From the NCBI GenBank assembly GCA_964030785.1, contig OZ034968.1, positions 21,111,186 through 21,175,185 of the forward strand: a DNA stretch of 64,000 nucleotides, read 5' to 3'. The notes under the pieces are model-generated. The model ran no database searches. It saw nothing but the letters and a program-made list of their open reading frames with translations, and was not told the origin of the DNA. Both the position numbers and the translations under genes were made by a program. The DNA is from Siderastrea siderea. Its lineage: Eukaryota; Cnidaria; Anthozoa; Scleractinia; Rhizangiidae. The first letter of the stretch is position 1. Every line of letters starts with the position of its first letter. Positions 12,401-24,400 of this stretch are shown one piece after another.

Positions 12401-15400
12401 ATCGTGCAAACCGGACAATACTAATTTAGGATTGGTAATTAATTTACCATATTTATCAAAAATTCTGCGGACACATGAATTGCTCATCTTTCGGCTATCT
12501 AGATTTAGAAAGTATTTGTTATTTTTTTCACCATATTCATACCAATTGACTCTAGACCGGATAGCGTGGCCTTCGGTTTCTTATTCTCCATATGTCTACG
12601 AGTTTGAGGTCTAATATTTACTCACGAATTTTTGTAACTACCTCTCTTTTTTTCGGTTTTACTTCCGTAGCTGTCCAACTGAAAATTCAATGGGGCGTTA
12701 AAATCACCTCCTATAACGATCTTGTAATCCTGATCATAATTTCTCTCAAGCAAAGTAGACCGAAGATTTTCGTAAAAATCTGTAGCCTCATTGGTTTTGT
12801 TAGGGGCATAAATATTGATCAACAACACAGGACATTCTTGGACTAACGCTTCGACAATGACGAATCTACCTTGAGTGTCCTTTTTAACTGATTTCAATTC
12901 AAATTGCAAGGTCTCACGTATTAACACGAGAACGCCTTTGCTATGATTAGATCCATGTGAATAATACATGTCTCCCGGCCACTGGTATTTCCAACTATCA
13001 ATCACATCGGACGTACTGTAGGTTTCTTGTAAGAAAATAATGTCCGCTTTTCGGTTCAGAACCCATGTGAAAATTGATTTGCGTTTGGTGAGATAACGAA
13101 TTCCTCTGACATATAAAGATAGAATGTTAAAGCATACATTATTGTTCATATGGCTAATCACTTTTATAAAATACATTCATCATAGCAAGCAGCAGGAAAT
13201 AACGAAAGGTACTTAGTGGTTTGAATTTGGATTCTAAATGGACTGCGACTGTGATAAAGCAACTGTACACAAAACATAACAGAAAACAGGAATCGAGGCC
13301 GTAAACAACGTTGAGAAAAAAAAAAGAACCACATACCTTTTGCTCCTGAGAAACTGTTAACGAGCACGATCAATCGCCTCATACGCAACAGTAACCCGCA
13401 GCCCTCTCACCGGAATGTGAAAAAATTTTAAAAGAAGAATAGGGAACGCCCATGGGATGTTAATTAGACAAAGCGTAACCCCAACGGGTAGGACTCGCAG
13501 TAACACAACTTTTCAAGAGTCTTACCTCCCATTTGGCATACATTAAATAGAAAAACAAGAATGAATAATTGTAATGCCTACCAAGGTAAACTAAATAAAT
13601 AAAGCGTAACTCTTACATCTGTACGTATTTACCGTTGAGGTATAGTTTGTCTGGTTCGGATTTGCTAAAATAGGCTTCTTTTCCATCCTTTCTGGCTTTC
13701 TTTAGTTTCTCTGTTTGACGTTTTCGCATCTCGTGTATTTCTTTTGGGAGGTCTTCGTACATCTCGTACTCGGTGTCCTTTAGTCTTCGGCCACATTTAA
13801 ATACTGTTTCTCTGTCTTTATACCTCAGGAAGCGCGCAATGATGACTCTGTCCTTATTGTTTTCCTTTCTGGGCTTTCCTAAACGGTGCACGCGTTGAAA
13901 TTCTATACCATGTGCGTCTTGTATTCCTAGAACATTCTCCAAGAACTCAGTTAACACCGCTTAAATGTTTTCAGTCGGTGCTTTACCCTGTTGACCGGTT
14001 CCATTTTCTTCCTCCGGTATCTGCTGCGAGTTTCTTTCTGGGATGCCTTCAAATTTCATATTTTCTCGCCGACTGTAAGCCTCTAAATAGAGTAGCTTTT
14101 TGCGGGTTTCACTGACGTCGTCGTTGGTTTTAACAGACTCACTGTGCAACTTCTTTAGTTGTTCGTCGACAAATAGGGCATTTTTCTCCATGGAAGTGAA
14201 ATTGTCGTCTAAAGGTTTCTGCTTGGTTTTGACTGAGTCAACGTCCACTTCTAAGGAAGTTACTTTACATTGCAAACCTTTGACTGCAATATTTAACTCT
14301 TCAAATTGGGTTTCCAGGTTTGATAGCTTAGAAAGCACGACGTCGAGTTTGCTAGCGATAGCATCCGTGACTGCTTCTTCGTCACTCGATAACTCGGCAG
14401 GAGAGTTAGACTCTCTAAGTCTCTTGTTATGTTCTGGGAAAGGCTCCGAATTACTGCGATTCCTATTCTTCCTCTTTGGAGTAAAAAGCAATGATTCCAT
14501 GGGCATTCAACACGATAAAAATTGTCTGGTTTGCGTAGCGCCTTCTGTCACGTCTTCTCTCCATGACGCTCTCCCCAATCCAACGTGACTTCACGTGATA
14601 AATACCAAACCATACAGTTACAGGCCCTCCCCTCTTCAGTCTTTCGTTCCCAAGGTCAACTAAAACGCGATCTGGATAGCGTAAAGGTTAACGATACGAA
14701 AATGCGAAATTTGGAATATGGGACCACGGTGCTTATTGGAAGGAAACGTGGTGCATACTTAAAAACAAAGGAAAACAGCAACAAAACTAACAATCTTTGA
14801 CACTCATTCCAGATAGTCCAATAAAGTTATGCCAGGAGGTGAAAATGCTTGCAACATAATTTTTATTTTTACATTGTTTGCTTTTGAGGCATGTATGTTA
14901 ACACACTAAAAGTCAACAAAAATCAACTCATGGGAAATACGAAAAAAATCCACGTGTTGACGACTGCCATGTTTTTATGCTAATTAGCCACTGAAAACTG
15001 TCCCATCAAGACATTTACCACTTTTAGTTTCACTTAACATGTAAAAACAAAGGACGGTAAAGTAAAGTGTACATTTAGGTTCTATCATGGACCGTTTTCC
15101 AAGAAATATTCAACAAAAAAGTGTTTAAACGAACTGCGTCACGGATTTTAGCCAAATTCATGCATGGGAAATGTCCATCAAATTCGGTGAAATATAACAC
15201 AGCAAATACAAAAGAAGGCACGGATGGCTAAAAGTGAAGAAGATTGAAACGGATTGCGATATATGTTTGTGAAATGCTGTTGGGCTGAACAGTTTTCAAA
15301 GTTATCCTCATTTGCTTGTAACTTTAAATTAATGTCTCAAACATATAGCATCACCTGATTATCTATCGGTACCTTTTTAAGTTAAGGTGATTCCATCGAA

Positions 15401-18400
15401 ATATAAGGAATATTTAAAATTTTCTAAGACTTCGTCCAGCTGGAAATTACGTTTAGAACATTTTAAAAATGCAATAAAAAATAGGGTTCACTGAGCTTAT
15501 TTTGGTACAACATGGATAGCCATTGAGAGCAAATATACGACCCGAAAGGTTTTCCTGAGAAACCCTAGTAATCAGAATGAGAACTATAATTGCTTTAAAA
15601 AGTGATTGCTTGTATTGAAATATTGGAGCAGTTCAACAAAATGGACATTTGTCTTGCATTGTATACTATTTTAATTGAACAGGAAATAAGGATATGTAAC
15701 AAATGAAAGAATTTACCGCGTGCGTACATACCCTGCTGTACCTAAAGACGTGTTTTTTTCGGCATTTAAATAAAAATATCTCAAAGCAGAATTTTTAACT
15801 TTTCTTGAAATCGCGATATATTGTACTCGACCGAGTGCCATTTAAATTTATGTATTAAAAAATGGGGGTCACCGAGCTCGTTTAGGAGAAAACGACCTGT
15901 TATTTCTCTGAACTGCTCAGCTTTTATAGAAAACCTATCAAGTTCAGAAGGTGCGCGCGCTAATCACGCAAAAAAAAAGATGCGCAGAAAGGATGCGCAA
16001 TGCAATTGAAGGGAATGACCTTAACAGTACTGAAGTTAAGCAATAAGGCATTTGACTCGACGTCCTCTGTATCGCTATCTGGATCTGTCAGAACGTGGAT
16101 TGAAACAAGCATTTCCACGACACTCTCCACAGGCAGGTGAACAGTCAAGTCCGTGCTTTCGATTCTGCAACTGCATCGAGCCGTGTTACAATCCACCTTG
16201 TAGTAACATCTGATAACTCGGAGGAGAGTTTCCGGTGCAGGTGGTTTGTCGGTCATTACCGGAATTAGAGTACCCTCTTTTTTCTTTCCATCCCCAGTCA
16301 CACGGTTGAAGTTCTTGATTTCAAGTCCAAAGTTGAACCTGGTAATAAACGGGAAGGGAATGAAATTTCGGAGACGTCGGAGGCAAGGACTTCACTTGAC
16401 TGCGGTTGTGCTTTTAGCTGTCGTTTCGCAAAATCGTCAAAATCGCAAAATCGGCCTCCAAACTGTCGCTCACCTTGCCGCCATACACCTCTACCAATGC
16501 GCGTTCTCCTGCTTTGATAAATCTTCTTTTTTCAACGAATTGGCATGATAAAATACTTCGGCATGCTGTTACAACTGTGATCTCTTCTTAAGACCGACGG
16601 CCTTAATTCCAATACTAAACAACCGTGACGTAGAACCACATCCCAGCAACGCGTGTAGAAATGGAAGATGCCTGCAGAGGTTTGACCCGAGCACAGAACA
16701 AGTAGCCTGGATGTCCAAAACTTGCCTTGCGCGGACCCTCGTTTCGGCTGTGGTTTGAAGAAAATTTTCTTTTTGGAGTTGTTTCCTTGGTGGCAGAGTA
16801 AAATTAAAATGTCTGTGTCATCTGCAATGACGACAGTGTCTCTGGTAGCAGATACAGAGACCGCAGACTGACCTACCAAGAAATCAGCATCGCGTGCAGC
16901 ATGAATGGTGTCACACCCCGCCTCCTTTTACTTCTCACTCAGCATATTGATGAAACGTTGTTTGTTCTGTTTGTTTCGCAGGAAAACGTCTTTCTTTACA
17001 GTGAGTGTGTTCACAAGATCACAGTGTACAGCTACAGCGTTGGTTGATCGTCTTTTTAAGGTGGCTTACTACAGTTTTCAGAAGAGAAAGTTAACCTTTT
17101 TAAAACTTTAGTTTAAAGCAAACAGGAGTTTTCTTTTGGGTCATTTGTTGCTACAACTGTTAAAAGAAATGATATTAACCCTCATTATCCTGGAAAAGAA
17201 ATACGAGAAACTTAGAAAATATCATTTATAACAGACCGAGTGCTAAGAGGGGACTGGAAACTAGACTTTTTTAGGGCTTTTTTCTCAAAAACTAGCCGTA
17301 CGACCCTACCTCAGTTTTTCAGGATTTGGAAAGTGGCTATAAATAAATAACTATGCAAAAGAAAATCAAAATCTGTAAGGCAGAATTTTTGCTAATGAAG
17401 AAAATCTCGAATTTTCGCTTTTTTGAGAATTTCTAAAAATCTCTCTTACAGATTTTGCTAATATTTTGTCTACAGGTGAAACGTACTACTATGAATTGAT
17501 TCTGAATTTTTGACTGTGGGTTATACGGTCAGTTTTCGAGTAGAGTGGGATCAAAAAATCGATTTGCGAGTTTTTTGCGACCTCCTTCGTGAGCAAAACT
17601 GAGCATGCCTGCAGCTTAAGCGCGCGCTGAAATGGCGCAATATGGCGCGTGCGATAAACATAAGAATTTTTACAACAACTCCTCGAGGGTTTTGTCGAGG
17701 TTTCACAGATATTTTATACCGGTAGCGCTCACTAACTTCTTCAACACTTCGTCCATTCATGATAAAGGATGCTAATAGTACGCCACGAGCGATTTCTACA
17801 AGCCAGATCTCAGCGATGTTTTCAGCTTTTTCTCGATGATAACGTAAAGTATTGCGCGCGCGAAAGAAAAAATGGCGTCAGAGAGAGTTTCTCAGCGCGC
17901 GCAATTGTGTCTCAGAAAAACTGTAGTAAGCCACCTTAAGCGAGCTTCGTCTTTAACTGAGGGCCCATAGATAGACATATAACCTTTATTTAAACACGAT
18001 AAATATTTTAGCTTACAGCTTGTGGGGTCGTGTGGGAAAATAAAAATAAAAATTTAAGTTTACTCAATATTTACAAGTTTCTAAAACTGATCAACATTTA
18101 CAGATTCGTGTGCTACAACTCCTGATACTATGCTTCTTATTGAGGTATCATCCTTGGAAAAGGAGTTCCTAGTTACTCTGTATCCTTCCAGTCTCTCTTT
18201 TGTCAAATAAGTTGAAAGACTAGCCCTTAATCTATCAGTGTGAAGGACAACATGCAGATTATTTAGAAAAAAGGAATAGATATCTCGATGGTCAGTTTGT
18301 AGTATAACAATTTGCTGAAGGTAAACGTAGATTGTGTTGGTATACAAATTATGCCCAGCTGTCCAATTCTTACACAGCTATTTAAAAAAACCATCTATTT

Positions 18401-21400
18401 TCTCATAAGATGTGAACCGTAGTTTGCAAACAAGAAGAAATTCTTGTAAAAATTTGCTGCACAGTGCACGTGGTCTCAGTAGTGTTTCTCTAGAAATAAC
18501 AATGTTTAAATTTTGCGAACAACTGTAGCTTTAAGCACTCCAATGCAAGGACTCCAGCCGGAATCGTCTTATGCAAAGCGCACAACAAAAGCATTACATG
18601 AAATACATAGTTTTACCTCAAGGTTGGATAACGGGACTGGCGGGACTTGCTCGTCATCTGTCGTATATAAACTCTGCCCGTGTACTAATCTTCCAGGGAA
18701 CTGGTGTCGACCTTATACTCTATCGTCATCTTCGACCCGAAACTGAACCGAACTCAATCTTTTCGTTTGCTTACATTGATTAATTGTTCTTTACACTACT
18801 TTGCAGTTGTAATATCAAAGTGCTCTGTGAGAGCTAAAAAAAAAATTAAACTTCGTAACACTAACCGTAATAATAGTAGTAATAGTAAAAGTAATATTTC
18901 GTAGCGAGAATATTCGATAAGCGAACCAAAGCATTAATTCTCCCTTTAAAAACACTTTACTAAAACAAGTTAGTTGATTAATGCCACTTAAAATGAAATT
19001 TTGTTGTAAAACTTGTCTGTGATAAGGCTAATTTGCATAAAAACATGGCGTCTAAAAGGCAAAATGACAGAGGCAAAAAACTTACATTTTTTTCATATTT
19101 CGCCAGGGTTGATTTTTGTTGACTTTTAATATGTTAAACGAAAACGTCCCTGAAAATAAAAATTCTGTTGCAAGCATTTTGACCGTACGGTACCAAATCG
19201 CGTTAACTTTCCTGGACTAAGACGTCGGGGTAGGAGTCTAGGCTATCTACGTTTCCTTTTGTTCGTTCTTGTCCTTAGAAGAATGACAAAAGCTGCAACA
19301 GCAATTTTTACTTAAAAATCATACAAAAGTGGATTACTTGCCCAACGCAAGAAGCATACGGGCTACTCGAGGTCAGGACAACAACATATTACAAGTAAAA
19401 CAATTTATGTTAGCAGGTAACAGGTACAATGTACATTTATATGTAGCTAATGATAAGCTCACCAGTAGTCCCAGCTGGTGTAATCTCTCTCAGGTGTTTA
19501 ACCACGTCAAGCCTGTTTGACCGTTTCGCTTTCGTTGCCAGGCAACGAATCAATCTCTTGGTCCCAGGCTCTGGCTGTTCCAGAGAGGACTGGTCCAATT
19601 GCAGACTCTGCTTCAGTTGAAGTACAACTTCCTTCGGATCACATGAATGAGACATCAGCGATTCCACAACCTTCCCAGGAAGAGCGTGAGAGACTCCATT
19701 TCCTGTGGAGAGGAATTTAATTTACAACGCTTTTTTAAATGTTACTGGATTTGGCATCCTCAGTTAGTTAACGAGTTCTACCCTTGGCTTTGCATTGCGA
19801 CACTGCTGAATAGTAATGAAGTCATTATCACTACTGTTACTGTAGAATACAAAAACAAATAATTGAGCATGATTTCAAGGGACTGCATCAAGTCAAACTT
19901 TCATGTCTGTCGGAAGACAGAACGGATTTTGCTTAATTAATATGAAAGCGCAGTCCACGATGCTTAAAGGTTATCTGCTTGTCATTTCATCAATAAATGA
20001 ATGTTTCAAAAGTGCAGTATGAAGTTACAGTTGGTGAGGAACTACGAGAATAAACCAAAATAGCGCAATCTCACCTTCACCGGAATGCAGAAGTCTTCCA
20101 TCACGTTCATCAATTGCTAGCTGTGATAAACAATCACGAACAAAGAACATGAATGTAAGATAAAGATCTGGTCTGGTCTAAGTATTATGTAAATTAAAGC
20201 ACCAACGATTTTCCTTTCATTGTTAAAACAATGTAAAAGCAATGTTTTAAATTTCCTTTTCCTGGTGAGATTATCAGTAGGATCCATAAGAAGGAAAATG
20301 TATCTGTAAGTACAGTGGACCTCTATTTACGACGACCCCCTGATAATGCTACCACATTACATACTTAGCCAACCTTTTATCGTCGAAACAAAAAGTCGTG
20401 CCATCATTTTCTGATCTGAAAATGCGATTTAAATGCCGTTTTTAGGGCTAAACAGTGCGGTCGCATTTTACGGGTCCCACTGTTAACTTGCTGGCAAGGT
20501 AAGCCACCCTTAGGAATATGTTGTACGTGTTAATTGTGCGACGAAGAGTCGTCACCATCATCACTCAGCTTTTGTGCAGGAGATTTTAAGCTTTCTTCAG
20601 ACCTTTCTATTATTTACAAATTCAGCAATCTGTCCGTTTTCTTTCCCTGACAGGTGTGTATCGCTTACACCAGTCATTATCACCATCATCGCACTTGAAG
20701 GACATAAACCATCTGCTACGTGGTAAAAACCTCATTGAAAGGAAAATAAAATGCTCAAGATTGACGTTGACTTTGCCAGCAAGTTTTCAATCTTGGAGCA
20801 ATGTCAAAGGATAGCAGACAACCTAACGCACCAATAAATAATTAACACCTGCAAAACCATGATAATTATTTTACAACTGCGAACACTTTTTAAGTACCTT
20901 ATTCTATTGCTATCGCAAAAAATACTTAATCATAATTGACGTCTGACAAACTGTTGCCTTTAACACACATCAAAATGATGATGCAAAGATATTTAAAATC
21001 AAAACTTAGCATTTTCGTCATCTAGATTTATCCTTTAAAGAACTAGAACCAACAACAAATTACAGCACTTCAACAAAACAATGTAATACCATATCGCAAT
21101 TGCACTGTATTTACCTGTTCACCTGGAGCTGCAAACCAAGGTTCAAACTGCTTGACTTCAACTTTGTTACTCAGTGCAGTCGCCGACCTGGCGCAAATGA
21201 TAAACTGCTTGGCACTGCGCAACTCAGACTCAGACCAGAAGTGCAGACATTCCTCTTGCTTGCAGCCCTGTCTGTGATGAGTGCGACAGTACTTCACTAC
21301 ACCTCCTTGGCAACAGACTGGACAGATGACAGTCATTTCATACGTCATATTCTTTAACCAACAAAACTCCTTCCGCATGGACTCAAGCATCAAACCCAGT

Positions 21401-24400
21401 TGTCTTTGCACAGCGCGAGCACAGGCCACTTCAAATGCATCATGATGGGCATCGGAACATATGTTCAGCTTTGGCTGTAAACCTTCTGCTAACTCACGAC
21501 TGAGATTTCTTCTGTGAACAACAACCTCGATGGACGAAGAATGGCACAGAAGGAGAACGGAGCATTCTTCAGCTTCGGAGATGTAAAATCTAGCAAAATT
21601 GTGGTACAACTGAGGATTCATTGAGCTCCAAAATTCATCTTTGCCCCATTGAAAGAACTGCAGAACGAGTCGGGGAAACAGGCCAACAGGGACTTGTCCA
21701 GATTCAAACTTGAGGAAAAGTGAAGGGATTTCTGCAGAGGCGACCAAGTTGATGATATCCTGGGGTGGATGCGACATCAACATGGACGGCACCAGGTACT
21801 GCTTGCCATTTGAAGCATCTGATGAAGGCCAAGGGCACAGCAAGCTGAATTTCTCCATGATTGCAACAAGGCCCTGGAAGGTCTCTTCCTGATGTAATAT
21901 AGGTTCCCAAACATGTTCCAGTAGTGTTTCCATCAGGATTCCTGTTGTCTCAAGCTTAAGCCACAGTTCTTTAAATTCCCTTTCTTTGTGGTCATACGGC
22001 TTAATGGTTATCACTTTCTTAAAGACATCGATCAACCACTGAGGGTCCAGGACAACCAAATTGTTCAAAACAGGAGTGTCATCAAAATGAATTAGAATTC
22101 TCTGGTCATGTAAAAAGTTCAGCAATGTCAAAAACTCCTGATCGTCATCAATTTTGCACACTTCAGAGGCAATCTGTTTCGCTCCTTCAAGAGGCATCCA
22201 TTTGTGGCCCTTCTCTTTGGCAACTTGAAGTGCCTTCTCGTATTTCAGCCACTTGATTGGAATGACTTCTTTCACCTGCGGCAGCTCCTTAGCAGCAGCA
22301 AGTACTTCTAGTCGCAAACGTGCAATTTCTGTACACTCAGATTCACGACCAGACTTTGTGTTATCCACGACAAACACATCTTCATACAACTGAGTTTTGT
22401 AGGGTTTGGACTGTAAAGAACCATACACCTCACGGGCTAGCACACAAGGATCCGCCCCATCAAAAGGTTCGTCAGCGTGAGTACAGACTAGGAAAACAGG
22501 AGGCAACCTCTCTGGCAGCGCCTTACATGTAAATTTAGGACTGACCGGATGGTGCTCATCTTGGCTGGCCAGGGAAGCAACGGAAGTCATCCAAAAATCT
22601 AGATAGTCCAGATTGGTTGCTGTGCCAAAACTGTCTTCAATTTTCTTGAACATTCCCTGCTTCACAACGGGTTTGGCTATTTTGTGAGGATCCCGGCTGA
22701 GGTCATAAACCAAAAGGTACATTGCTCTCGCAGTAAGAAAGAGTGGGTGGGTAACATAGTAAACTGACTGTCCTCCAAAGTCCCAAAATACTGAATACAC
22801 GTCCTCATCTTCTTTGACTTTGCCAACCTCTTGTAGTAACGTTTTGATCAAAGTTTCTATCTCGTCAGGTATCTTGGGTGGGGCAAAAGGAGTATCTCTT
22901 TCCTCTCTTTGAGCCGAATCAAATCTGTGATTTGCTGGGGTGTCAGACACATGACTTCTGTCAAGAGATTCTAAAAAGGGAGATGTCTGAAAAGATTCTC
23001 TAGCACCTCCTGACATCTCACTATCTTGTGTATCTTCTATGATATCTGCAGATGATTCAGCAAAGTTATGGTTACTTGTGCCAGGTCCCTCTGGAGATTC
23101 TTCACTAAATTCACTTCTTGACGAGACGGTGCCAACCTGAGAAAACCCTCGCGACTGCATATGCTCCACAACCCTTTCCTCAGGAGGACGTTTTTCCTTC
23201 TTCAAATTTTCGACAACCAGTCGAGCTGCATTTTGCTCATAAGAAATAGCTGCTTCAGCATTTGTTACTTGATCCTTCTCGCCTGCCCTCCAAACTTCAG
23301 TTGTGACTTTGAAATATGAAGGATCAACATCTATTCCAACAGTACTATTCTCATCTGGGTTGAAGGGTTTTCCTGTCAGTGACTTCTTTAAGCTCGTCTT
23401 TCCAGAACGGTCTTGTCCAATCAACATGACTGGTACTCTCTTCACACAAGTCTTTCCTTCGTTGAGGGCCTTGTTGTAAGCTTCCAAAGCCAGATGCCCA
23501 CGTAAATTAATCTCTGGAGGAACCACTGTGCAAGTAAAAACATCAGGTAAATAAGAATAAGATATATTTTATTTTATTGGCTTCGCCAAAGAAAAAAAGC
23601 AAGCAATGTATTGCTAAACTCAAAGAAGGGGATTGGTAGGGACACCACAACAGCTGAGGCCAATTACGGCGGGCCCGGGTAAAAATAAAATGTAAGAAAT
23701 ATTAAGAATGACAATAATACAAAATATATAGAGCTTGTATTTACTTTACGCAACACTTACTGTAATCATAATTTTTTATCCTTCAGTTGAGGACTGTAGG
23801 CAACAGCGAATGACATTTGACAACCCGCGCAGAGCCGTCGTCAGAGTTAAAGTGAATAGTGTATTGTCAGTTGATGGTATTAGCCTCTGTTTAGTGACCT
23901 GATTGGCAGTGAGGACTTATAATTGACCACTCCAATTTGCTCAGTTTACTTTTGCTTACTTATGATCATTGTTATTGTCATTCTTAACATTTCATACTCT
24001 TTTTATTTACCCGGGCCCACCGTAATTGTCCTCAGCTGTTGCAGTGTCCCTGTCAACCCCCTTCTCTAGCTTTTTACTTATTAACGACTGTCAATGTAAA
24101 AACCTGAATAAACATAAACATAAGCATCTGCTGTGCTAAACACCCTTACTTGCAGTCCGAAGACTGAATTGCAAAGGACACAGCTTGGCAAGACCGGGCC
24201 AAAAGCATATCTTGGCGCCTCTGGCAGCCACTATACGGTCCATGTATGATCTTGGAGCACAGCACCACACAGATGTAATTAGCTGGGAGTTGATTTTGAG
24301 GAGGGACGAAAACTGGAGTACCCAGAGAAAAACCGTAGGAGTCAGATTGAGATTGACTGAACCTCACCCCACGTATGAACCAAATCAGGATTGAACCCGG

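Larger units (their letters stand above)
9595..14596 (-). mobile_element. L1/Tx1-like LINE, near full length, with target duplication
   Basis: Non-LTR retrotransposon occupying 9611-14580 on the minus strand. It is flanked by a perfect 16-bp duplication, CAACGTGACTTCACGT at 9595-9610 and 14581-14596. Its 3' end is an A tail, seen as T9 at 9611. ORF1 comes first (14506-13613), then an ORF2 region with an AP endonuclease (13176-12622), reverse transcriptase (about 12388-11009) and a Cys/His knuckle at the end (10481-10080). ORF1 has one in-frame stop and ORF2 has several frameshifts, so this copy is dead. It sits in the 10-kb intron of gene A, in the same transcriptional direction. Confidence 0.9.
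14842..19181. mobile_element. 4.3-kb segment bounded by about 150-bp inverted repeats
   Basis: 14842-14990 and 19026-19181 are imperfect reverse complements: AAAATGCTTGCAACA, AAAAGTCAACAAAAATCAAC and GCCATGTTTTTATGC on the left all recur inverted on the right. The enclosed DNA carries broken ORFs at 15960-16879 and a nested MITE at 17060-17935. Read as one decayed DNA transposon with long TIRs; two independent MITE copies in opposite orientation is the alternative. It lies in the large gene A intron. Confidence 0.55.

Noticed and set aside
21070..23526. Reading the Roc-COR block as a single-exon gene starting at 23526 and stopping at 21070
   Set aside because: The start would be a GTG codon right at a splice acceptor, and the 3' end runs past a good donor (CAG|GTAAAT) into sequence absent from gene B.
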